A DNA stretch of 64,000 nucleotides from Voacanga thouarsii. Taxonomy: Eukaryota > Streptophyta > Magnoliopsida > Gentianales > Apocynaceae. The DNA lies in the NCBI GenBank assembly GCA_026120185.1, contig JANUWF010000008.1, positions 2,604,001-2,668,000 on the forward strand, written 5' to 3'. A model generated the notes under the pieces. The model saw nothing but the letters and a program-made list of their open reading frames with translations. It searched no databases and was not told the DNA's origin. This document shows positions 35,634 through 46,204 of the stretch, piece by piece (position 1 is the first letter of the stretch; each line of letters begins with the position of its first letter). A program made the translations under genes and the position numbers.

Positions 35634-36785
35634 TGATGGGGGCTAGAATCATTACTATTTTCCTAGTTATTTGAGGTTAAATTGAGATACTTTTGATGTA
35701 ATAACTAGATATATTCCTTCCTATTTGACATTTTGCTTGTAAAAATGGTTGTTAACAAATTTGTGCAGATTTGAGTTAGTTTCGAACAAAATTGCAGAAT
35801 TTTAAGACCATACTGATGCTAGGCCTGGCAAGTGGACCAGGCGCCAAGTCCATTCTGGTCCGAGCAGAGAAAAGTAGAGCAAAAACTCAGGGAAGAACAG
35901 AACACACCTGGCGCCAGGTAGGTCGACTAGACCTAACGCTAGGTCCACTTTGGAGCGAGAAAATCCCACGCACGAATTTAAGAATTTTGGTATTTTTCAA
36001 ATCTACTCGGCCAACACTTCTCAAACAATGAATTTACCATCAAAGAAGCCTATAAAAGCAAGAGAAAATGGAGATTGAAAGTGACTCCAAGAGTAAAAAT
36101 TTCAATCACTCAAAGAATGAGAGATTCACTATTCAAGGAGGGCTGTTCAAGAGAGTCTTCAAAGGAGAAGAGGGAGGCTTATCTATGAGTGCTTTCTTTT
36201 ACCTTTATTTTCTTGTTCTTAAACAATGATGTATTCAATGTTCTTATTGTAATTTAACATTATATTTTAGGATTCATGGTTGTGTGTTAATTTAGTTATT
36301 TGATCAATTCTTTATCATTTTTGGTATTTGCTTGTTTGTTATAATTGGTTATTGATGCGGGTTTTCTAATTAACTTGGGAAACGATATTAGGAGTTCATT
36401 GCATTGATTTTATATTTGTTAAATTTTAATAGACTTGGGAAACAAAGTTAAGATTAAATGACTAAAATGATCAAAGATTAGTTGATTTCACCTCGAGCAA
36501 AGAGTCATTAGCTAATTTCATATTTATGAGGAATTGAGTTTAATGCATGTTGTGGTTATGTTGGTTTAATTGGGAAATTTGCTAATTTAATCAAAAGATA
36601 GTGATTCCACGGATTGGAAAAAAAGTGGAATCTATTTAAGTGAATTCATGACTTGAGAAACGATTGAATTTTATTTTATATTCCTTCATGATGCCAAGAT
36701 GATGATTACTTGGATAATTGCTAGATGATTCATTATCATGTGTTCTAGGATAATTGTCTAAATTGCATATTCCTATATCCTTGAG

Positions 36786-36831
<46 letters not shown>

Positions 36832-37071
36832 TTATTTATTTATTTTTCTATTTATTATTTATCACTTTATTTGGGTCGGTTAAATAATAAATGAAAATTG
36901 ATTAGTGTGTACTTATTCTTTTGAGGATCGATACTCATTAATTCCCTATGCTATACTTGCGATGAGTATACTTGCCCGTATGTGTATTTTGGGATTAATG
37001 TTTTAATTAAAACTTGACTAAGGGATGGATTTAAATTTGATGATTTTTATACACCTAAAATTTAAGCATCA
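35634..37071 (+). repeat. Athila-like LTR (1.44 kb), plus orientation
   Basis: Begins TGATGGGGGCTAGAATC and ends TTTAAGCATCA. It has GC-rich blocks at 35820-35870 and 35905-35960, each with a GGCGCC-containing core. A (TA)n run lies at 36789-36835. The frame at 35792-36031 is over the GC-rich blocks. Confidence 0.8.
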
Positions 37072-38957
37072 AAACTTTAAATCTATAATACAAGAATTAA
37101 TCAACAACTCTTCCCATATTTCATCATATCATCCACATTCAAACTTAAAGAATAAAACAAAATTCAAATACCAAATATAACTTAAATTTTTAAGACTTAG
37201 CAAAATCCAACTTAATACACAAGTTTAATTTGAATAAAAATCAAACCATAATGAATGACAAATCCATATCTTAAGTTGAAAAGAAAATCACAACTCCATT
37301 ATAGACAAATAAGTTTAATTTAGCTCTAAAATCTCCAAACTTTCAAAGTTTCAAATTTTCAAAAATTTCAAAAAAATTGTTCCAAAATTTTTCCAAAATA
37401 GCTTAATACCAAGAAAATACCAAGATGATTGATAAAAACTTAGACAAAGAATATCACCAAACCACTCATCTACACTTAAACTAGACAATGTCCCCATTAG
37501 CCAAAAATTAAAACAAGAAAGTACTCCAAAGGGACCAAAAATGATAAAGGAGATAGAAAAGTTAGGCAATACTCCCCAAGTGCAATGATGCTCCAATAAA
37601 TTATAAAGCTTAGAATAGAGAGAAGAGCTTATCTACGAGGACTTTATTCCGACCTACAAAAGAAAACACAAATAAAAGAACAAGAAAAATAATAACAAAA
37701 TAAAGACATACCTAAATAACAAAAAACAAACTAAAAATCCTAATAAAGTAAATAAATATATGACTCACTCCCCTACACTTAAACTAGAAAATATTTTCCT
37801 TATTTGGGAGAGGAAAAACAAAACGCTTAACAAAACCAAATACAAAACAAAGATACAAACTCTTTCCACTCATCATTCTTCCTTATTAAACCTTTGGAAA
37901 AGAGATTAAAGCTCAAAGTAGAAGATAGACATGATGAATGTAGAAAGAAGGAAGGATTTGGAAAAATGGAGGGTTCATGGAAAATAATGGCCGCAATGAA
38001 TGTACATGCATGACCCCTCTTTTGCAACACTTTTTTAGACATACAAATTAAGTTTCCAACACAAAGATATACATTATGTCTAAACAGTGTGCAAACATGA
38101 GAATCACCATTTATCCCTTCAAAAGATTTGTCACAATTGAAATTCCCCTTTGAACCTAGTAGTGAAGATTTTAAAGATGGAATCAAGGAATCCTTACTTT
38201 TCAACCTATCTACAAATACCGAGTTACCTCCCTGAAATTGGGGTGAAGTGTAGAATTTGTCAATATCCCTCAAGGGTTTCTTATGATACATTATGGAAAA
38301 ATTCAACTCTTTGAGGCATGTTAAATTCCATACATCATTATTTAGACCATTGTCTTCCAAAAATGGAAAGGAGCCTAAGAAATCATATAACAAAGAGATA
38401 TTAGAATTATTAGCACATAGAGGAGAATCGAATACCTCCCTTTCCATATTGGGCAATTGTACCTCATATTCTCTCTTCATTCCTTGGGGATTCTCTTATT
38501 CAAGTGTATGGGTAGTTAGAGCATCATCATTGTAACTCCTTTCATCTTGTGCCCAAAAGTAATTGTCCATGATGATATCAATCTCGCGCTCAAAGAAAAG
38601 CAAAAATCAAATAAAAAATAAAAATAAAAATAAAAATAAACAAAAATAATAGAAACACAAAGAAAAGAAAAAAAATAAAAAGGAAAATAAATAATATAAA
38701 AAGAAAGAAAAGAAAAACACACCCATTAGATATAGTTACAAACTACCTAAATACAAAAATTAGTGGTATTTACAAGTACAACATGAACTAAGCTAGTTAA
38801 TTAAGGCACACGATGTTGCAAATAATAAGATATAGCACATATTTACACAAATAACATATATACATATTTACATAGAGACATATGGACATATAAACATGGT
38901 TAAATCAACAAAATTCAAGCTTTTGTGATATTGTTCTTCAGCAAGATGCAAAAAACT
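37072..38957 (-). other. Minus-strand Athila-like internal region and degenerate primer site
   Basis: The left part (37072-37826) matches the 3' non-coding region seen at 9370 onwards and holds purine-tract modules at 37467-37500 and 37765-37800. The middle is the ORF at 37827-38570. An A-rich pyrimidine/purine stretch follows (38600-38720). The right edge (about 38925-38957) is a decayed primer site, minus strand TTTTTTGCATCTTGCTGAAG, next to an LTR end. Confidence 0.6.
37827..38570 (-). pseudogene. Unrecognised retroelement ORF, minus-strand copy
   Basis: It opens with MDNYFWAQDERSYNDD at 38570, has a TAA after TLE, and is then open from 38480 to 37827. That open part reads MKREYEVQLPNMEREVFDSP, then DKFYTSPQFQGGNSVFVDRL, CDKSFEGINGDSH, SKKVLQKRGHACTFIAAIIF and KNDEWKEFVSLFCIWFC. 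It aligns with the plus-strand copy at 33212-33986. Each copy lacks a segment the other has: the plus copy lacks about 130 bp around FDSPLCANNSN, and the minus copy lacks about 150 bp after the N-terminal motif. No domain recognised. If only one start is real, the Met at 38480 gives the longest clean frame here, but the plus copy has no Met at that site. Confidence 0.5.
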
Positions 38958-39268
38958 TGATGCATAAATTTTGGGTGTATAAAAATCATTAAATTCAAAT
39001 CCATCCCTTATCTAAGTTTTACTTAAAACATTAATCCCAAAATACACATATAAGCAAATATACTTATCGCAAGCATAGTATAGGAAATTAACGAGTATTG
39101 ACCCTTAAAGGAACAAGTACACACTAATCACTTTTCATTCATTGTTTAACCTATCCAATAAAGTGATAAAATCATAAAGAGAAAAATAAAAAATATATAT
39201 ATACAACTCAAGGATGAAAGAATATGCAATTAGACAAATATTCTTGAAAACATGACAATGAATCATTT
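38958..39268 (-). repeat. Truncated Athila-like LTR, minus orientation
   Basis: The first 311 bp of the LTR (TGATGCATAAATTTTGGG onward, collinear with 31077-31390). It ends in gaatcattt at 39268, exactly where a copia LTR starts. The rest of the LTR is not found right of that copia LTR. Confidence 0.7.
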
Positions 39269-40980
39269 TGTTGAAATGTATGCGCTCAAAGACTATGTAT
39301 TTTATGTAAACATATTGTAATAAAATGTTTATTCATTCAATTTAGTTTTCTTATTATATTATTGCACATTTAAAGGTCCAAGTACGACAAAATAATGGTC
39401 TATGTGTTGAGTCGTTCTTCATAGTAAGGTATAGACCATGGGTATTTGTTATACAAGTAAAATTGAGTTCTTAGTCATTTGATGGACCTGGGCATTTTAT
39501 CAAGGTAAGACTATTATGCCATGATTTCTAATGAGGAATGGTTTACCTTGATTCAGTGAGTAGTTCACTCACATCATTGGCATAAGCGTATTTCAAATAT
39601 GTAGAACTGGACCTGTAGTAGTGGTCTCTTTTAAAGTACTATAATTATAAAGACCGGACTATTACTGCTACAGTGTGGACGGATACCTTCATACTTGAGT
39701 ATGAGTTGGTGGTCTGGCGAAGTTAGGGTTTTATACTTTGGTATATATTGGGTAAGATTTCTTTTGTCAGATCAATATCCTTGTATGTTAGGTGTATTAC
39801 TCTAGTTAGTTAAGACGGACTCATGCAATAGAGTGTCTATACTTCACTTAGTGAAGTTAAATCCCCCCTTGTGATTGTCCAGGATATTCTAATAATCCAG
39901 GGCCCTGGGAACGTAACTCTAGAATGTGTGCTTTTGAATACCTTCCAATGATGAGCAAGTACATTTGAGAGAGTCATAGATTATTGGACTAGAGATCTAA
40001 GAATGGTAGATGTCTTTGAGATGGGTGTTAGTACATTTATCGTGTCTTATTGATGGGTGTTACATAGAGGTGTATTTTCGTCATTTCACTAGTAGGTCAG
40101 AGACATTGCTTTAGCAATATTATTCTTGGGGTCAATATTTCTATATGGTGATAAATAGAAATATTTAAAATGGTAAAATGTAGCTATTTAATAGTAAGGG
40201 TATTTTGGTCATTTTAGTAGCCATGAATAATATGTCTCTTGGTCCCCGAAGTAGCTCAAGTTACCTTGGTGTTGTTTAGACACAATCTGGGTTGAATGGA
40301 TAATTGTTTGGAAGAGAAAAAAATTTATTCTAAGAGTCCAATTAGAATTAATTAATTAGTCTTGGATTTTGATAAGGTCCAGAAAAGATAATTCATTAAT
40401 TAAGAGAATTAGGTTGGAATAAATTAATTAATTGGGCTGATATATGTTGGCATATATTAAGAGTCCAATTAGAATTAATTAATTAGTCTTGTGTATTCAA
40501 TGAAGCTCAGAAAAGATAATTAATTAATTAAGAGGATTAGGCCAGTCTTAGATTGGTTTTGGAGCACAAGACCAAGCCCAGTAGGGCTTAATGTTTTCGG
40601 CCATTAGGGCTTAATCAAGCCTTAAGGCTGGCCGAAATCAACTGTGCAAGAGAGGGAGAAAAAAATAACGTTGGTTGTGGTGTGAGTTCTTCTCTTTGGA
40701 AAAAGTGTGCTGTCTCTTCCTCTCACTCTCTGTTCCATGTTCTTCTCTTTCTTCTTTCTTAGAGAGTATCTGGATTATTCAAAGAAGGAGCTTTCACCAA
40801 GCTAACCCAAAAAAAGGTAGAGTCATACTCCGGAAGACGAAGAGAAAAAGCTTAAAGAAGCTTGATGCGTAGGAGTAGAAGATTGGCGGGAATACCATTC
40901 AAACAGCAGACGCCTCCTTCTCCCCTTCCAATGCAAGTTCCAGTGCATTTTGCAAGAGTTAATCATGTTATTTTTGGATG
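39269..40980 (+). repeat. Copia LTR, plus orientation (right end approximate)
   Basis: Starts TGTTGAAATGTATGCGC. The parts at 39590-39830 and 39820-40230 align inverted with the copia LTR pieces at 30833-31076 and 25970-26381. The end is placed near 40980 by comparison of length only; no primer site or purine tract is seen next to it, so it may be a solo LTR. The frame at 40675-40872 has no supported function. Confidence 0.6.
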
Positions 40981-41713
40981 CAATATTTGTAGTTAGCAAA
41001 GTTCCATTACAAAGCTTAAATCAAATTGGTTGAAATATAAACATTAGATAAACTTGATTGAGCTAGATAATTAATTAGAAGATAATTACTAGTATATAAA
41101 TAAACTTAGTTATCTAAAGTGCTCTCAATAAGATGTCCATCCCATATGGTCCATGTAAGATTATGGTAAATTGTAAAAATCAGAATGATGTTGTTTAAGT
41201 ACATGATTCATAGTGTCAAAAATTATCATATGTCTCAAAACAAACCTAAAACTTATTGTCATATTTTAACTGGCAATTAGTTGAGTTTTGATCTCAAAGC
41301 CAGTGCAATAATAATGCAAAGCAATGCACTTTTGCTAATACATAAAATTCCCCCCTTTAATAATGTGCCTTTATTCTTTTTTCTTCATAGTTTTATTTTT
41401 AGTTTGACTAATTAAGTAGCATTTGATATGTGTCAGAGGTTAAAGATATAGTTGTTTCTTTAACTATCCAGAAGAGCATTAGTAAGGTAAGAAAATTATT
41501 TTTATATTTCATTACTGGATCCCCGTGAGTGATGGGTGATCACTACATATGGGTAATGGGTAATTACCCTTAAGTTAGTTTTACACTATGTAGACTTAAA
41601 CTAGTTTTATTGAATGATTGGATTGTTTTTAAGATTTTTTTGTTGGTTGAATTGCATAGTTGCTCATTTTAAGGTGACCTAGTGCTTGGAAAATATTCAA
41701 TTTATAGGGAAAA
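40981..41713. other. Unassigned AT-rich DNA
   Basis: No gene or element boundary recognised. The last bases gaaaa (41709-41713) are the left target duplication of solo LTR C. It may be the 5' part of the CACTA element whose transposase starts near 46205. Confidence 0.4.
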
Positions 41714-41957
41714 TGTGAAACCCCACCTAAAGCCAACCTTAGAGTAAGGGGGTTGGGATGCATATCATATCATTCTGCATAAAAATATACTTTTTGAATG
41801 ATTTTATGTGCTTTAGAATTGTGGGGTATAGGTTAAATGGCTTATTTATGCTTATCGGGTAGGAAGGGTAAAATGGTAATTTTGCTTGAGGTCAAAATAG
41901 GAAGATGGTTTGAGGTTTAGATAAGAAGAATATTTGGGGTGAGAAAATAAGAACAAG

Positions 41958-42030
41958 AGTTAGTGTAGTTATGTGGTTAGAACTTTGTGAATTAATCTCA
42001 AGGTCATGAGTTCAAATCCCATCACTTAAG
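41958..42030 (+). repeat. tRNA-like relic in solo LTR C
   Basis: Plus-strand version of the relic: box A-like TAGTTATGTGGTTAG (41965-41980) and box B-like GAGTTCAAATCCC (42008-42020). Same position in the LTR as in copies A and B. Confidence 0.55.
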
Positions 42031-43619
42031 TTTTATTCATAATTATCTTAGCTGTGTTTGAATTTTTATTTTTCTTACATTCCTTAAAGATAGGAATGTT
42101 TTTTTAAGGGAGACATGAATAGAGTGTCTTAATCATGTGATCATGTCCTAAAAAGAATTCTAGAGGAATTCTTGTTCCTTTATTATCTCTAGCCTTGTCC
42201 TAACATCTTCATAATTTAAATTGTCCATAACCCAGCAATCTCTTCTTTTAATTCCAAAAATTCTATGATAATTCTTTAGCCTTGAAATTTGAAAAAACAG
42301 TCTTGAGGGATAGGGGAATGGCCAAAAATAGGAGAGGAATTAGGATGGGTTCCCAAGAGAAATAAATCACCATGGTTATACCTTCAATCCTACCTTCATT
42401 TTTGTTCATGGTTTTAGTGAAGGAAAATCCGAAAATTTTCCAGAATTTTTGCAGAATGGCTTTCAAAAAATTCAGCCAACAATCCTACCCATTTGCTACC
42501 AGAAAAATGGTCATTTCATGTGAGCTTGAAGGCTGAAAATTCTGTACATTTTTCAGACTGCACAAACTTTGCAAAACCAGAAAAATTCCTGCAGCAATTC
42601 GCTGCTTTTGAAGCTAGAATTGAAGCTGTCTTTGGTCATCAAATCAGCTAGAACATCCTCTGTGTTTCTCTAGAAAGAAGGCTGGAAAACCACCCTTAAA
42701 AGACCCTCAAACACCCCAGAAAACAGCTGCAAATTGGGCTAATAAATGCAAGAAATTCTGCCCCAAAAATCATCAACATTTGAAGCTCTTGAACAGTTGA
42801 AAGCAGAAAATTTTCCAACTTGGTCTCTCAATGCCAAGGCCGAAAAACACCCTTCAAACCTCTGAAAATTGGACATTTTTCAGCCATGGACTGAACATCA
42901 TTGACCTCCACACTTACCTTGAGTTCTTGGACTCCATGATCACACTTCAAAAATCTCCTAAGATCACTATATCCAAAACTCATTTGAACTTCAAATAATT
43001 CCAGATTTTTCTTGCACTATTAAAGCACTCTTGTAGCAAGTAATTAACCAGAAATTTCTCTGCCATCATAAGCCATTTTTGGCCAGCTTAATAACCTGAA
43101 CGGCCTCCATTCTTTGCACTAAGACTAGCATATTCAGCCAACACCATTGAAGAACAAAGAGACCTCCCATGATCATTCACCATTAGCTAATCTTCTACCT
43201 CAAACAACTCCTCATTTTCCTCCATTTGAATTTTAAAAAAACTAATCACTCTCTCTTCTTCTAGCTAAAAACCAAAAACTCCTATCTACTCTAGGCCGTT
43301 CAACCAACAGCATTTCCAGAATTTCGCAAGCCTTTTTCTCTCAAACTCTCTTAAAACACCAAGAACACACACTACACTTCTTCAAGCCTAAACCTATCCT
43401 AAACATCTCCAATCACTCTCAAATACTCCAGATCACTCATACTGAATCCCTAGACTTTATTCTTGGTCTTTATAACACAAAATCACACAAACTAAAATTT
43501 TTGAACGGATCAAAATCAGTTTTTTTTCTTGAAGGTCTCAAGAATATCAAAAAGGTAAAACAAGAACAACCTTCTAGTTCTTCCTCTTCTATCAATTTTT
43601 GATATTCCATTCTAATGCA

Positions 43620-43640
43620 CTCTCTCTCTCTCTCTCTCTC
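43620..43640. repeat. Short (CT)n in solo LTR C
   Basis: About ten CT units followed by cggctgaaatg, the complement of the site that holds long GA tracts in copies A and B. Confidence 0.9.
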
Positions 43641-44321
43641 GGCTGAAATGATGTTGGCCAATCATGGCTATTTTTCGGACATCACAAGACTCTCAAATGC
43701 GTGGACCTTCTCTAGTCTTCATCAAGTGATCATCTATCAAGTATTTCTTCTTAAATCCTCCTATTTATTTCTGAATTCATGTCTCTTAGATGTTGATAGG
43801 AAGGTTGAATATGAATGGGGGATTGAGTATATGTATGTGGATGAAGGGGATGGAGTTAGGATATGAGGGTTGATATATATGATTAAGCTTTATGGATTTT
43901 TCTCTTGAATCAACGTAAGTTCATCATGTTTAATGAGATTTATGGATGTTTGAAGCATGTTAGATGTTATGACACCAATGGTGATTAGGCTTTTATGTTC
44001 TTAGTTTCAATGGAGTCATGAATGATGATTATGCCTAGTAGGAAATGAGCCATGTGATAGTATGTGTTAATTCAAGTGTATGTTCATAAATGGATTAGAT
44101 TATTATTTGATGTTAGAGAATGCGTTCATGAATCTTTTCTTGCAATAGGAAATCATGGTGAAAGATTATTTTCCTGTTAACCCTAGGTTATTTTTATTAA
44201 CAAATTTTATTGCTTTAATTGAAATTATTACTATATTTTTCTATGAAATTCGAAATTGCTAGGAAGGTTTGGAATAGAATATTAATTAAAATATTAATAT
44301 TTTATTAGTCAAATTTTACTA

Positions 44322-44356
<35 letters not shown>

Positions 44357-46204
44357 ATAGATAAAATCTTTTATATAAATAATAATAATAGATAAAATAT
44401 TAAAATTAATTAATGACCTTGCAGACCATAGTTAAAACTTTTACCTATATCCATAAATATTATTTATATTAAAATTTATTTATTATTTATTAATTAAAAA
44501 TTAAGTATAATTCATTTATTATTAATTTTAATATTTAATACTGATTATTTACAATCTATTAATTATTAATTAAAAATTAGGTGTAATTTATTATTTATTC
44601 ATTTATTATTATACTATTTAAATATTACCATATACCAATAATATTTAGGACTTAGTATTATTCAATATTTAACACTAGTTTATTTATTAGCAATAATACT
44701 CATAATTTATTATTTGAAACTATAACTTACTAGTAATTATTTTAGAACCCCTAGTTATTTTAACTTATCAAGCTAAATTTATTTTATAAAATACTTTATC
44801 AACTAGCATTAAAGCTTAGGACATTATGGTCATAGTTAGTCATGGTTGTAACTAGTTGAACTAGGAAATATTTATGTAAGGCAGATATTGTCCGAATGTT
44901 ATCTTATTCCTTGTGTTTACCCCAGGTGAGGTTAGGTTGACCTTAGAAGATCTTTGAATCCCGGCAGAGTAAAGGATCAGGTAAGCTCCTGCATAGAGTC
45001 ATTTGAACACCAAAGTAATATGGCAAGCCAAACTCCATGTGTATGAACATTTGTTTTGTAAAGGCAATTAATGACAGTTTTTTTTTTATTTCAGTCAAGC
45101 AAACCATTTGAAATTAAACAAACAATTTTATACAAAACCCTTAACTCTTTCTAAAACCCAACATTGACAAGAATTTTAAAAGTGTTAATTGTTATTTCTA
45201 AGTAAATCATTGTATGATCAATTTTCTCCTAAGTGGAACAACAATGTTGAGTACTCAATAAGGGTAAACTACTAGGACTAGTCCTTGCAGGGTTAGGGTA
45301 AGTCTCTCAGTAGATGGCCACCTCTGAGGGGTGAGTCCTTCCGGATAGGATGCCAGTCCAGTAGGTCATACTGATCCGAGCTAGCAAGTTCAGTTAAGTG
45401 AACTATATGTTTCCAGAGTGGACAATCGGTAAGTTTGAGGTGTAGAGACGGAGGAGTATCTCACCCGGTAGGTCGTACACTCACCTTGTGATAGTATGCT
45501 CAACATGTGAAATCCTGATCGTTATATTGTCATGGGGCCCAACGTGTGGTGCCATGGCTACCTCTATGGGTGGTTGTATTTATTGTGCACATATATATTT
45601 TGGAAAGCAAAATGCCACCCTTCATTTAAGATATTTATTTAATGCTTGCCAACACTTTCTCTTATGAAACTTTCACAAATTGCACACATGAACTGTTTTA
45701 CCTGAAACACTTAAAGTACACACAGTCTTACTAAAATTTTTATCTCACCACCTTTTATACCATGTTTTCAGGTCGATCCTGCTGTGAAGGTTATTAGCTA
45801 GAATGTTGCCTATGATTTTGAAGACTCTCTATTATTTTTTATGTATTGCTTTTGAGAGACTGTAGTAGACAATTATTTTTGAATTTGTTCATGTATTGTT
45901 GGGCTGTAATAAGTTTAACTTTGAAGTATTTATTTTATTTTATTTTATTTTATGTGACCTAGTTATAAAGACCCCTTGTCCTGTGGACGGGGCGACATCC
46001 CCGGCCCTAATGAGCCTAGGTAGTGGGGTGTTACAGAAAATTCTGTCAAATTGTTTCCAAAATTTTTTTACAAAGAATCTAAATAAAATAGTTTTATGAG
46101 AATAATTTTGACAAATAATTCTTACCCCATGAGAAGTAATTTAATGGCTATAGCTCTTCCATCTTAAATTACTGTATTTCCTGTTATGTAATTATATTTT
46201 CCTA

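Larger units (their letters stand above)
32853..37071 (+). mobile_element. Plus-strand Athila-like copy lacking its 5' LTR
   Basis: It runs from a primer-binding site (32862-32879) through an unrecognised ORF (33212-33986), a long 3' region with purine-tract modules, to a complete 3' LTR (35634-37071). The 5' LTR is missing except perhaps its last few bases (tttgcgca). Sequence left of it (31077-32852) and right of it (37072-39268) belongs to a minus-strand copy of the same family. The simplest reading is an insertion of one copy into another followed by loss of most of one LTR. Confidence 0.6.
41714..46035 (-). mobile_element. Solo LTR copy C (4.32 kb), inverted
   Basis: Reverse-orientation copy of the same LTR as A and B. 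On the plus strand it starts TGTGAAACCCCA and ends TGGGGTGTTACA. The 5-bp target duplication gaaaa is perfect (41709-41713 and 46036-46040), suggesting it is the youngest or least damaged of the three. Inner short frames (42263-42466, 43470-43866) are not shared as frames with A and B. Confidence 0.88.

Noticed and set aside
40940..40960. cattt near 40950 as right target duplication of the copia LTR at 39269
   Set aside because: Sequence after it does not continue the Athila-like LTR convincingly, and the preceding bases are not a clear LTR end.
41546..41560. cactacatatggg as left terminus of CACTA-2
   Set aside because: It does not match the CACTACAAGA or CACTATGGG types closely, and no matching right end or 3-bp duplication was found.
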